Origin: DAIOEK01 sp963721445
GTDB taxonomy: Bacteria; Chloroflexota; Anaerolineae; Anaerolineales; Anaerolineaceae
Reading direction: 5' to 3'
Assembly (NCBI GenBank): GCA_963721445.1
Contig: CAVRIZ010000008.1
Span: forward strand, 372,001-436,000
Length of the DNA stretch: 64,000 nucleotides
Position 1 is the first letter of the stretch. Each line of letters starts with the position of its first letter. This document shows positions 17,667 to 26,049 of this stretch, piece by piece. The notes under the pieces are model-generated. The model made no database searches, was not told the origin of the DNA, and was given only the letters and a program-made list of their open reading frames with translations. Position numbers and translations under genes: made by a program.

Positions 17667-19907
17667 ATGAAACCCGAAAGTAAACAATATTCAGCCACAG
17701 TCGGTGGAGAACTTTTCACGTTCGAAACCGGAAAGCTGGCAGCCCAGGCGGGCGGTTCAGTGACCGTCCGCGTTGGCGATTCGATCGTATTTGCCGCTGC
17801 AACAATGGGCGGCGTTCGCGAAGGGATCGACTTCTTCCCACTCTCAGTGGAATATGAAGAACGTCTATATGCCTCCGGAAAAATTCCCGGTTCTTTCTTC
17901 CGTCGTGAAGGAAGACCCACCGAAGATGCCATTCTGACCGCGCGTCTAACCGACCGTCCCCTTCGTCCTCTCTTCAACCAGGAGATGCGGAATGAAGTCC
18001 AGGTCGTTTTATTCTCCATGTCTGCGGATGGCATTCATCCATTGGATATTCTTGCCATCAATGCCGCATCAGCCGCATTGATGATCTCCGATATCCCGTG
18101 GGATGGCCCGGTCGGAGCCGTCCGCGTTGGGATGCTGAATAATGACCTGATCGTAAACCCCTCTTTCGCCCAACTGGAGCAGAGTCAGATGGATCTGCGC
18201 CTGGCTGGAACGAAAGACGCCATCTTAATGGTTGAGTGCGGCGCCGATGAAATCCCCGAAGACATGATGGTGAAAGCCCTCGCATTCGGGCACCAGGCTA
18301 TCCAATCGATCGTGGCATTACAGGAAAAGATGGCTGCCGAGATTGGTAAAACCAAGAAAGACGTCAGCGTCGCAGAAAAAGACACGACTCTCTTGAAAAA
18401 GGTTTCTGCTCGGGTCACCCCCGGTCTTGTGGATGCACTCGAAAAACCACACTCCAAAGCTGAACTCTACGATGCAGTTGACGAATTGGAAGCTCAACTC
18501 GTTACAGAATTCTGCGCCGATGATGCCTCCCTCGAGAAGCCGGTCAAAGCCGCTTTTGAAGAAGTATATAAAGATATCGTCCGCTCGCGCATCATCAACG
18601 ATGGAAAACGACCGGATGGTCGCACCCTGACCGAGATTCGCCCGATCTGGTGTGAAGTCGGGACGAGTCCATGCGCGCACGGCTCCGGGTTGTTCACCCG
18701 CGGAGAAACCCAGGTTCTCACCATGGCTACCCTCGGTACCCCCAAGGAAGCGCAGGAGATCGATTCACTTTCTCCGAACGATACCAAGCGGTATATGCAT
18801 CACTATAATTTCCCGCCCTACTCCACTGGCGAGGTCAAACCTCTCCGCGGTCAGAGCCGACGGGAAATTGGTCATGGTGCACTCGCTGAACGGGCTCTCT
18901 TCCCAGTTATTCCCACGGAAGAACAATTCCCCTACACCTTACGCTTGGTCTCCGAAGTCCTCGCATCCAATGGATCTTCCTCGATGGGCTCTGTGTGCGG
19001 TTCTACTCTCGCACTAATGGACTGTGGCGTTCCGATTAAAGCTCCCGTTGCCGGTATTGCCATGGGCTTGGTCAAAGAAGGCGATAAATACCGCATCCTG
19101 AGTGACATCCAGGGGTTGGAAGATCACCTTGGTGACATGGACTTCAAAGTCGCCGGCACCGAAGCAGGTATCACTGCTCTTCAGATGGACATAAAGATCC
19201 GTGGAATCACCCCAGAGATCATGGCTGATGCACTGGCCCAGGCTAAGATCGGTAGACAGCATATCCTTTCGATCATGTTGGAAACCATTCCTCAATTCCG
19301 TTCAGATCTAAAACCACACGCTCCCCGCATCACCACTATCAAAGTTCCGATTGAAAAGATTGGCGCCATCATCGGTCCTGGCGGTAAGAATATCCGCGCG
19401 CTGCAGGAAGAGACCAACACCAAGATAGATATTGGGGATGATGGTACTGTATTCATCGCAGCAACCGATGGTGTAGGCGAGAGCCTTGCCCGCGAACGGA
19501 TCGAAGCCCTGACCGAAACACCTCAAATCGGGCACATTTATACCGGCAAGGTTGTTCGAATCGCCGATTTCGGCGCATTTGTCGAGATCCTGCCCAACAT
19601 AGACGGCATGGTTCACATATCCCAGCTTGATTCAGAGCGGGTGGAGAAGGTGGAAGATATCGTCAGCATGGGTGATGAAATTTCGGTCATGGTGGTCGAC
19701 ATCGACCCTGTTGGCAAGATCCGTCTTTCCCGACAGGCTGTGTTGGAAGGCTGGACCGCGGAAGAAGCCAAATCCCGCGATAGCAAACGATCATCCGGCA
19801 GCAGACCCGGTGGCGGCGGACGTCCCGGTGGAGATCGCGGCGGTCGTCCCGGCGGAGATCGTCGTCCTGGTGGCGGTGACCGCGGTGGGTATAACAACCG
19901 CAGATAA
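17667..19907 (+). CDS. pnp: Polyribonucleotide nucleotidyltransferase (PNPase)
   Basis: A 746-residue 3'-5' phosphorolytic exoribonuclease. It holds two RNase PH-like cores (about 10-225 and 310-550) flanking an all-alpha linker, then a KH domain (I-G-A-I-I-G-P-G-G-K-N-I, near 568-580) and an S1 domain (G-H-I-Y-T-G-K-V, near 620-695). The C-terminal ~40 residues are a Gly/Arg/Pro-rich tail (RPGGG and RGG-like repeats), a common disordered RNA-binding addition. It follows rpsO on the same strand and ends at a strong terminator. It acts in mRNA turnover, normally in the degradosome. Confidence 0.96.
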   Translation: MKPESKQYSATVGGELFTFETGKLAAQAGGSVTVRVGDSIVFAAATMGGVREGIDFFPLSVEYEERLYASGKIPGSFFRREGRPTEDAILTARLTDRPLRPLFNQEMRNEVQVVLFSMSADGIHPLDILAINAASAALMISDIPWDGPVGAVRVGMLNNDLIVNPSFAQLEQSQMDLRLAGTKDAILMVECGADEIPEDMMVKALAFGHQAIQSIVALQEKMAAEIGKTKKDVSVAEKDTTLLKKVSARVTPGLVDALEKPHSKAELYDAVDELEAQLVTEFCADDASLEKPVKAAFEEVYKDIVRSRIINDGKRPDGRTLTEIRPIWCEVGTSPCAHGSGLFTRGETQVLTMATLGTPKEAQEIDSLSPNDTKRYMHHYNFPPYSTGEVKPLRGQSRREIGHGALAERALFPVIPTEEQFPYTLRLVSEVLASNGSSSMGSVCGSTLALMDCGVPIKAPVAGIAMGLVKEGDKYRILSDIQGLEDHLGDMDFKVAGTEAGITALQMDIKIRGITPEIMADALAQAKIGRQHILSIMLETIPQFRSDLKPHAPRITTIKVPIEKIGAIIGPGGKNIRALQEETNTKIDIGDDGTVFIAATDGVGESLARERIEALTETPQIGHIYTGKVVRIADFGAFVEILPNIDGMVHISQLDSERVEKVEDIVSMGDEISVMVVDIDPVGKIRLSRQAVLEGWTAEEAKSRDSKRSSGSRPGGGGRPGGDRGGRPGGDRRPGGGDRGGYNNRR

Positions 19908-19915
19908 TTCAATAT

Positions 19916-19948
19916 CAACTCCCGGAGTGATCCGGGAGTTGTTTAATT
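19916..19948 (+). terminator. pnp terminator
   Basis: An 11-bp perfect stem CAACTCCCGGA / TCCGGGAGTTG with loop GTGA, then TTTAATTA. Confidence 0.9.
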
Positions 19949-20394
19949 ACTTCCCGCGTCTCTCGAATATAGGCGTAGGGGCGTCCGGACGGATACCCCT
20001 ATATGCGTCTGATTAAATCGCAGCCAGTTGCATTTCTCGGGGGTGGTTGTAAGATGTAACGTCCGGGCATTTTCACCTTGCTCTCCAACTCGGGGTACAG
20101 CCCGGGCTTTTTTATTTCTGGGAGTAGGAGGCGTTGCCTCCTACTCCCAGATGCCCACGTCTCATAAATCCAGGTTTAGGGATGACGGTAGGACTCACCA
20201 TCAAATGACTGGATAATTCTCTACCTTATCCCTATCTGGGATGTTGGCATCTGAGCACAAACGTTCAATCATCAAATTTTGCGAACAAGCCAGACTTTTT
20301 TCCTTCTGGGAGTGGAAAGCTATGCCTCCTACTCCCAGATGCCCACAAATCTCAGGCGTGGGGGCGTCCGGCCGCCCCCACAATGACTGCAATA
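19949..20394. repeat. Non-coding gap with REP-like palindromes between pnp and murE
   Basis: No convincing gene in about 450 bases. It holds a 15-bp perfect hairpin at 20118-20150 (CTGGGAGTAGGAGGC, loop GTT). A related imperfect copy lies at 20306-20338; both are preceded by T-rich tracts and followed by ATGCCCAC. Two copies of a GGGGCGTCCGG motif with palindromic extension lie at 19979-20005 and 20361-20384. The whole looks like an accumulation of short dispersed palindromic elements between convergent genes. Confidence 0.65.
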
Positions 20395-21957
20395 TTATTT
20401 TGCCGTGGGTAGGAAGGGCATTTCGTAACCTGAAATGCCAAGCAATTCCGCCAGGGCAGCCTTCATCGCTATCCGATCATCCCAGGGATACTCGATCTCG
20501 CCAAAGCACATGCTCTGCTCGTGACCTTTACCGCAGGAGATGACGAGATCGCCTGGTTGTGCCAGTCGCAACGCCGTGCGGATCGCCTCACCCCGATCAC
20601 TCACCCTGAAAAAACTCACTCCCTCTACTCCGCCCCGGGATTCGGCTCCCATAGCCATCTCTTCCATTATTGCGTCCAGAGATTCTGTACGGGGGTCTTC
20701 CGCTGTGAGGATGGAGATGTCTGCTAATTGTGCGGATACCTCCGCCATCATACGGCGTTTTTCCCGGTCCCGTAATCCTGCTGAACCGAAAACTGAAATG
20801 ACACGACCTTTTGTCAAATTCCGGGCTGTGTCCAGGGCTTGTTTAAGAGCATTGGGTGTATGAGCAAAATCCACGATCGCGGTAAAAGGCTGACCCAGGT
20901 CGATCAGTTCCATACGACCGGGAATGCCGTGCAGATTTGCAATTCCCTGTTGGGTTGCCTGCACAGGGAGGTGCATACCATCCACGGTCAGAGCGATCGC
21001 AGCCAGGCAGTTCGAGATATTATAGTTTCCCACCAATTTGCAGGCAAAAGGTGCATCCCAGCTTTCTCCGTGAGCATTAAAGCTTGTTCCCCCTGGAGTC
21101 GATATGATCAGATCCGCCCATACTTGGGCTTGATCCGTCAAACCATAGGCTATCTTTCGGGTGCTTCCCAGTTCAGACAGGTACGGGTAAGAACTATCAT
21201 CCAGGTTTAGGATGGCGCATCGATCTACAATAAAACTTTTGGGAGAGGTTTCGGCTAATCCTGATATTAATCTGCCCTTGGCTGCCCGGTAACTTTCATA
21301 GCTGCCATGGTAATCCAGATGTTCATGGGTAATGTTTGTTACAACCCCATAATCAAATTCGCAGCCTGTCACCCGCTCCTGTGCCAGTCCATGCGAGGTG
21401 GTTTCGAGCACCACGTGGGTCAACCCGGCAGCAACCATCCGAGCCAGGTAGCGCTGCACATCCGGCGCTTCCGGTGTGGTGACGTGGAAACCAGTATCGA
21501 GTACTTCTTCACCAATGACCGCATTCACGGTGGAGATGATGCCAGCGCGCAATCCAGCCGCAAGGAGGATCTGGTAAATCAGGTTGGAAGTGGTCGTTTT
21601 TCCGTCCGTCCCTGTCACCCCGATCATGGTGAGATGGCGGGCTGGAAAGCGTTGGAACGCGGCAGAAATCCAGGCCAGGGTTTTACGGGTATCATCCACC
21701 TGGATGTAGGGAACCGAACAATCCACGGGCTTCGATTTCGTGCCAATAATCGCTACTGCGCCATTTTGGATGGCATTGGGAATGTAGGAATGACCGTCCG
21801 CACTTTCTCCTGATAATGCCACAAACAGCTCTCCAGGCGTCACCATGCGCGAATCGATGGCGACCCCGGTGATCGGCAGGTCTGGCACTTCAGAAAGAGC
21901 TGAGATCGGTATTTGTGCAAAATATTGACGTAATGTCTGTTGGGTGAAACCGGTCAA
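20395..21957 (-). CDS. murE: UDP-N-acetylmuramoyl-tripeptide synthetase MurE
   Basis: A Mur ligase of about 520 residues that adds the third amino acid to UDP-MurNAc-L-Ala-D-Glu in peptidoglycan synthesis. ATP-binding loop G-V-T-G-T-D-G-K-T-T-T is present, together with the N-terminal ASDSR-like A-I-D-S-R, the H-E-H-L-D-Y-H-G motif and the C-terminal G-K-G-H-E. The substrate-selecting motif reads E-D-P-R rather than the meso-diaminopimelate signature DNPR, so the amino acid (DAP, ornithine or lysine) cannot be fixed. I set the start at TTG 21957, because a perfect GGAGGA ends 6 nt upstream; the frame extends to 21975 with no SD. It stands alone, away from a dcw cluster. Confidence 0.92.
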   Translation of the reverse strand: MTGFTQQTLRQYFAQIPISALSEVPDLPITGVAIDSRMVTPGELFVALSGESADGHSYIPNAIQNGAVAIIGTKSKPVDCSVPYIQVDDTRKTLAWISAAFQRFPARHLTMIGVTGTDGKTTTSNLIYQILLAAGLRAGIISTVNAVIGEEVLDTGFHVTTPEAPDVQRYLARMVAAGLTHVVLETTSHGLAQERVTGCEFDYGVVTNITHEHLDYHGSYESYRAAKGRLISGLAETSPKSFIVDRCAILNLDDSSYPYLSELGSTRKIAYGLTDQAQVWADLIISTPGGTSFNAHGESWDAPFACKLVGNYNISNCLAAIALTVDGMHLPVQATQQGIANLHGIPGRMELIDLGQPFTAIVDFAHTPNALKQALDTARNLTKGRVISVFGSAGLRDREKRRMMAEVSAQLADISILTAEDPRTESLDAIMEEMAMGAESRGGVEGVSFFRVSDRGEAIRTALRLAQPGDLVISCGKGHEQSMCFGEIEYPWDDRIAMKAALAELLGISGYEMPFLPTAK

Positions 21958-22023
21958 GTCTATTCCTCCATGCAAATTCTCAAATAATTGTAACTGACTT
22001 TAACCATAAAGGAGGTAAAACAA

Positions 22024-22052
22024 ATCAGGCCCCCGTTTGTTGAAGGCCTGAT
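22024..22052 (-). terminator. Terminator downstream of the F0 operon
   Basis: On the - strand, ATCAGGCC ... GGCCTGAT forms an 8-bp stem with a 13-nt loop, followed by TTGTTTT. It lies about 80 nt after the atpF::H stop, and supports the view that the operon ends there without F1 genes. Confidence 0.7.
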
Positions 22053-22067
22053 AAAAAGGATCTATTC

Positions 22068-22130
22068 TTGTATAAGAGATCTGAGATCGGATATCAGATA
22101 TCTGGTTTCTGATCTCTGGTTTATGTTCTC
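22068..22130. repeat. Dispersed GATC-rich palindromic repeat, copy B
   Basis: Repeated GAGATC, ATCAGATATC, CTGGTTTCTGATCTCTGGTTT words match the element after proS (copy A) and copy C near 35.5 kb. It sits between the F0 operon and its terminator. Confidence 0.6.
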
Positions 22131-22133
22131 TAA

Positions 22134-22871
22134 CTAATTCATTACCTGCCTTAACGATTCCAACTGCCCGGCGACTGAACCATCCACCAGTTTGTCACCC
22201 ACCCGGATAACCAGTCCACCCAGGATGGATGGATCGACAGAGTAGGTCACCTGCGCACCTTTGCCCAGTTTTGCTAAGACATCCTGTTGAACCGTTGATT
22301 TTTCTGCATCAGTTAATGGCAAGGCGCTGGTGACCATTGCAGAATCACCCTTAATTAATTTATCTTCCAACACAACCACTTTCCCGGCTTTTACACCTGA
22401 AAAGAATTCCTGCAAAAGGACATGCTGCCGTTTTTCATCGAGTGATTCACCGACCAATTTCTGGGTTGCAGAAATCGCCAGCGCGGCAACTTGCCCGCGT
22501 AGTTCGCCTAGTATACGGTTACGTTCGACAACGGCATCCGCCAGCGCAGATTCTTTGGCTTTCGCTACTTCTGCTTCCGCTTCGGCACGAATATCCTTCG
22601 CGGCGAGATCAGCACGGTCAGAAGCTTCACGGATCACCTGTCCAGCTTTTGCCTGGGCGTCTGCAATGATCTTTGCCGCATCGGATTCAGCATTCGCGCG
22701 AGCTTCTGCTGCAATACGGGCATCTTCCAACCCTTTTGCAATGGCTTCCCGGCGCTTCTGCAGCATATTGGTTACCGGTTTGTAAACCCATGCACGCAGG
22801 ACTATAAAAATGATCAGGAAGTTAAATATCTGAACCAGTAAATATCCGAGATTGATTCCAAGTTTTTCCAT
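22134..22871 (-). CDS. atpF: ATP synthase F0 subunit b fused to the C-terminal domain of subunit delta
   Basis: A 245-residue protein. Residues about 5-28 form the b-subunit membrane helix (LGYLLVQIFNFLIIFIVLRA region) followed by a long Ala/Glu/Arg-rich coiled coil to about 160, the peripheral stalk. The last ~65 residues (from V-T-S-A-L-P-L-T-D to the end) match the C-terminal domain of delta/OSCP: L-G-G-L-V-I-R-V-G-D, then D-G-S-V-A-G-Q-L-E. The delta N-terminal helical domain, which binds alpha, is missing. No separate atpH or F1 gene follows; a terminator and murE do. This unusual b-delta fusion differs in form from the mycobacterial one. The b part is certain; the delta part is clear by motif. 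Confidence 0.85.
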   Translation of the reverse strand: MEKLGINLGYLLVQIFNFLIIFIVLRAWVYKPVTNMLQKRREAIAKGLEDARIAAEARANAESDAAKIIADAQAKAGQVIREASDRADLAAKDIRAEAEAEVAKAKESALADAVVERNRILGELRGQVAALAISATQKLVGESLDEKRQHVLLQEFFSGVKAGKVVVLEDKLIKGDSAMVTSALPLTDAEKSTVQQDVLAKLGKGAQVTYSVDPSILGGLVIRVGDKLVDGSVAGQLESLRQVMN

Positions 22872-22892
22872 TATTCACCTGCCCCGGATTTG

Positions 22893-23132
22893 TTAGACGA
22901 CCTGGAAGAGCATGAGGAATGCAATCACCAGACAATAAATCGCGATAGCTTCTGAGAAAGCGATACCGAGGATCATGTTTGTCAATAAATTGCCATAGGT
23001 ATCTGGATTGCGCGCCATACCCTCAAGCGCACCCTGGACGCTCAGACCAATTCCGATACCGGCGCCTAATGCGCCGATCATGGATAAACCTGCCCCAATA
23101 AATCGAGCTGCCATAATAATGTCACCAGTCAT
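22893..23132 (-). CDS. atpE: ATP synthase F0 subunit c
   Basis: A 79-residue proteolipid with two transmembrane helices. The first has the Gly-rich G-A-L-G-A-G-I-G-I-G-L packing motif, the polar loop has A-R-N-P, and the second helix carries the ion-binding carboxylate in A-F-S-E-A-I-A-I-Y. The Na+-type ligand pattern (Q in helix 1, ES/ET and Y in helix 2) is incomplete, so protons are the more likely coupling ion. It lies 50 nt after atpB and 21 nt before atpF::H. Confidence 0.95.
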   Translation of the reverse strand: MTGDIIMAARFIGAGLSMIGALGAGIGIGLSVQGALEGMARNPDTYGNLLTNMILGIAFSEAIAIYCLVIAFLMLFQVV

Positions 23133-23182
23133 GTTGTATAAGCCTCCTCAGCAGATCTTACGGATCGAAAAAAGTAGATTAA

Positions 23183-24160
23183 TTACGCTGTAACGTGCTC
23201 ATCCTCACCACCATGTCCGTGAGTGGCCATGGACATGAAGACCATGGTCAACATACCGAACACGATCGCCTGGATGAGACCGATGAAAAACTCAAACCCT
23301 AGAACGCCTGATTGGATCCAAACTGCGCCTGCAGGTAAAATGGAACCTACCAGGAAAAGCAATACAGAGCCGGCGAAAATATTTCCAAACAACCTGAATG
23401 AGAATGAAAGGATTTTAGAAAACTCCGAGATCAACTCGAGGATGGAAATGAGCATATCCATCAAGCCGAAACCCGGTTTCTTAAATAAAGTGGTGAAGTT
23501 GAGGAATTTAGTGAAGTAACGCGCTCCCTGCGCACGGGCGCCAATCACCTGGGTCATGATCACCGATATCAAGGCGAGCGAGAGAGTGAAGTTTAAGTCC
23601 GTCGATGGTACCCGCACAAATGGGACAACTGTATATAACTCCCCACCTGATTCCGCATTTCCTTTTATCACAGCTGCGATACCGCTGGTAATGTCCATCA
23701 AGGGATTGCCGTTCGCAACATGATGCAAACGACCAATGCTATCCACTCCGGGGATCAATTCCAACCAGTTGGAAAACAACACCAACAAGGTGATGGTTGC
23801 GAAGAAGGGGAAAATCGTCTTGGCCCATTTCCCGGCAGTTGATTCCGTCAGGTTATAGAGCACTTCCAGGAATGCTTCCATCGCGCCAGAGACACCCTTG
23901 GGGACGAGGCTGCCGCTCTTGACAGCCCGTTGGACGGCTATCGCGATCAGGATCAGAATAATATCCACAATCAAAGTGGCGATGATGGTATTGGTGAGAT
24001 AAAAATTACCGAAAAGTGGATGTTCTGAGACATGCTCCGGAACTACCAGGATATCCGGTCGGATGGGTGGGAATTTGCTGGCAAAGAAGATGCTTAAACC
24101 CATAAATAAAAATACAAACCAGCGGTTCGTTCCCCAACGCCATTTCTTTTTAGTTTCCAA
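23183..24160 (-). CDS. atpB: ATP synthase F0 subunit a
   Basis: A 325-residue polytopic membrane protein that forms the half-channels against the c-ring. Recognisable are L-F-S-N-W-L-E-L-I-P-G in the middle, the helix bearing the essential Arg in the E-F-S-K-I-L-S-F-S-F-R-L-F-G-N segment (near 260), and the G-L-I-Q-A-I-V-F-G-M-L segment at the end. It is longer than the E. coli protein because of an extended N-terminus and a loop near residues 150-190. It overlaps the atpI stop by 11 nt. Confidence 0.95.
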   Translation of the reverse strand: METKKKWRWGTNRWFVFLFMGLSIFFASKFPPIRPDILVVPEHVSEHPLFGNFYLTNTIIATLIVDIILILIAIAVQRAVKSGSLVPKGVSGAMEAFLEVLYNLTESTAGKWAKTIFPFFATITLLVLFSNWLELIPGVDSIGRLHHVANGNPLMDITSGIAAVIKGNAESGGELYTVVPFVRVPSTDLNFTLSLALISVIMTQVIGARAQGARYFTKFLNFTTLFKKPGFGLMDMLISILELISEFSKILSFSFRLFGNIFAGSVLLFLVGSILPAGAVWIQSGVLGFEFFIGLIQAIVFGMLTMVFMSMATHGHGGEDEHVTA

Positions 24161-24446
24161 GGTTCTGCTCCTCCTGTGCTGCTTCTTTCGGTTTTTCCAG
24201 TTTCATCCTTTTGATCGCTGCTCTGACCAGAAAAATCATAATCACCAGACTGACTGGGACCGACGCGATGAGAAGACCGATAGTAAACCACGGCTTTGTC
24301 AGAAAACGGTTATCAATATACATCCCGCCAAGTAATGCAAGCATGATGATCAATAACGTCACACAACCCACCTGGCTGACAATTCCCACCAGAGACAGGT
24401 TGATTAGGCGTTGCTTATTCGATATCGATTGTTTCTGATGATCCAT
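24150..24446 (-). CDS. AtpI/AtpZ-type F0F1 assembly protein
   Basis: A 98-residue protein with two transmembrane segments (about 20-45 and 52-75) and a charged tail, in the first position of the F0 operon where AtpI/AtpZ proteins usually lie. These help c-ring assembly or Mg2+ supply. There is no SD before the ATG at 24446. The promoter -10 ends only 10 nt upstream, predicting an almost leaderless mRNA. It overlaps atpB. Confidence 0.8.
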   Translation of the reverse strand: MDHQKQSISNKQRLINLSLVGIVSQVGCVTLLIIMLALLGGMYIDNRFLTKPWFTIGLLIASVPVSLVIMIFLVRAAIKRMKLEKPKEAAQEEQNLGN

Positions 24447-24456
24447 GAGTCAAAAT

Positions 24457-24485
24457 ATTATAACAAAGCGATTTTTTACAGTCAA
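24457..24485 (-). promoter_or_regulatory. Strong sigma70-type promoter of the F0 operon
   Basis: On the - strand TTGACT, exactly 17 nt spacer, TATAAT. The -10 ends 10 nt before the atpI ATG, so the start site would be about 3-4 nt before the codon. Confidence 0.85.
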
Positions 24486-24512
24486 TTCACAACCATATAT
24501 TTATACAGTTTT

Positions 24513-24559
24513 AAAGAAAATTGCCTTCCATCCCAACTAGAGCCTTGTACAAGGAAGGC
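24513..24559 (-). terminator. nuo operon terminator
   Basis: On the - strand GCCTTCC pairs with GGAAGGC across a loop that contains the perfect palindrome CCTTGTACAAGG, and AATTTTCTTT follows. It lies downstream of nuoN and just upstream of the F0 promoter. Confidence 0.65.
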
Positions 24560-24582
24560 GTTTTCATAGTTTTCTGCCTGAG

Positions 24583-26049
24583 CTAATTGAAAATGGATGC
24601 AATTGCAGTTTCGGCTGCCTGAAAAAATGGGGAAAAGAGAACACCGATCACGATGATCCCAATCGCGTAGGTTACCAACGACCATTTGGTGGTTTGAGTC
24701 ACAGGAAGCTGCTCAGTATCTCCTTCCGACCTTCCCAGGTAAACGACTTTTAGGACGACCAGATAGTAGTAGAGTGCTATGATCGCATTTAAAACACCCA
24801 CTATTGCCAGGGCAAAAACCCATGGTAATTGAATCATACTTATTGCAGATGAGAATAGTAACAATTTCCCAACGAACCCTGCGAATGGGGGTATACCTGC
24901 CAGCGAAAGGAAGGCAGCCAGTAGTGCCAAAGCCAGGGTCGGCGATCTGCGAGATAATCCTGCGTACGCGGAAATCTCATCAGACCCAAGGGTTCGCCCA
25001 ACTTCAGAGATGATCCCAAATGCAGTCAGGTTGGTAATCATGTACGCCATCAAATAAAGAACAACACTGGTTAATCCAAGCCCAGAAACAGCAGACACAC
25101 CTATCAGCATGTATCCGGCTTGAGCGATCGACGAATAGGCTAACAACCGTTTGATATTTTTCTGCCGCATTGCTTGCAGGTTTCCAAAGGTCATACTTGC
25201 CATGGAAAGAACTGCGATGACCATGCTCCAAATTATCCGCTGCTCGAAGAACGCGATTGGTAATAATCGTAATAGAACCGCGAAACCAGCCGCTTTGGAT
25301 GCAGTGGAAAGGAAACCGGCTACTGGTGTAGGCGCACCCTGGTACACATCAGGCGCCCAAAAGTGAAATGGAAAAGCAGAGATTTTAAAGCCTAATCCAA
25401 CAAGGATCAATATAAGAACCAGGAAGCTGGTAATGCCTGGTACCACTGAAGAAAATACCTGGCCAATCTCATATAGCTGGGTGGATCCGGACATGCCATA
25501 CAACAGGCTAAAGCCGTATAGCATTACCGCGGAGGTGACCGCTCCGTAGAGTAGATACTTAAATCCTGCCTCTGAGGAGGCTGGGTCTTTGCGTATAAAT
25601 CCTGCCAGAATGTAGAGCGGGATGGAAGTGGTTTCGATGGCAAGGAAGAGCATGATCAGGTCAGCGGAACCAGCCATCAAGCTCATTCCCAGAATGGAGG
25701 TAAGTATCAGGAAATAGAACTCACCCTGGCGACCGATTTCATCATAATTTTTGATCAACAAGGCTGTTACTGCGCCACCGAAGAGGAATAGCAGGGTGAA
25801 CAAGAAGCTCATCCCATCCCAGCGCAGCATGCCTCCAAAGATCAGCATCCCACCTTCAGGGGCTGGACGGGCGAAAATGACAGTGAGGATGCCGATCACA
25901 ACCAGACCGGCCGCTGTAAGCCAGGCCAGAAATTGTCTCTTATCCGCGCGGATGACCAGATCCAGGATCAGGATCAGAACGGCTAAAACGAATATCCCGA
26001 TCTGTGGGAGAATGGCTCGAAGCATAATTGGACTAAAAGGTAAGACCAT
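24583..26049 (-). CDS. nuoN: NADH-quinone oxidoreductase subunit N
   Basis: A 488-residue antiporter-like proton-pumping subunit with about 14 helices, last gene of the membrane-arm operon. Key motifs: the T-S-I-P-L-Y helix with Glu (A-I-E-T-T-S-I-P), the L-G-F-K-I-S-A-F-P-F-H-x-W-A-P-D-V-Y-Q-G-A-P loop with the central Lys, and the G-I-P-P-F-A-G-F-V-G-K segment near residue 395. Length agrees with NuoN. Its ATG overlaps the TAA of the second nuoM (TAATG), indicating tight coupling. Confidence 0.95.
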   Translation of the reverse strand: MVLPFSPIMLRAILPQIGIFVLAVLILILDLVIRADKRQFLAWLTAAGLVVIGILTVIFARPAPEGGMLIFGGMLRWDGMSFLFTLLFLFGGAVTALLIKNYDEIGRQGEFYFLILTSILGMSLMAGSADLIMLFLAIETTSIPLYILAGFIRKDPASSEAGFKYLLYGAVTSAVMLYGFSLLYGMSGSTQLYEIGQVFSSVVPGITSFLVLILILVGLGFKISAFPFHFWAPDVYQGAPTPVAGFLSTASKAAGFAVLLRLLPIAFFEQRIIWSMVIAVLSMASMTFGNLQAMRQKNIKRLLAYSSIAQAGYMLIGVSAVSGLGLTSVVLYLMAYMITNLTAFGIISEVGRTLGSDEISAYAGLSRRSPTLALALLAAFLSLAGIPPFAGFVGKLLLFSSAISMIQLPWVFALAIVGVLNAIIALYYYLVVLKVVYLGRSEGDTEQLPVTQTTKWSLVTYAIGIIVIGVLFSPFFQAAETAIASIFN

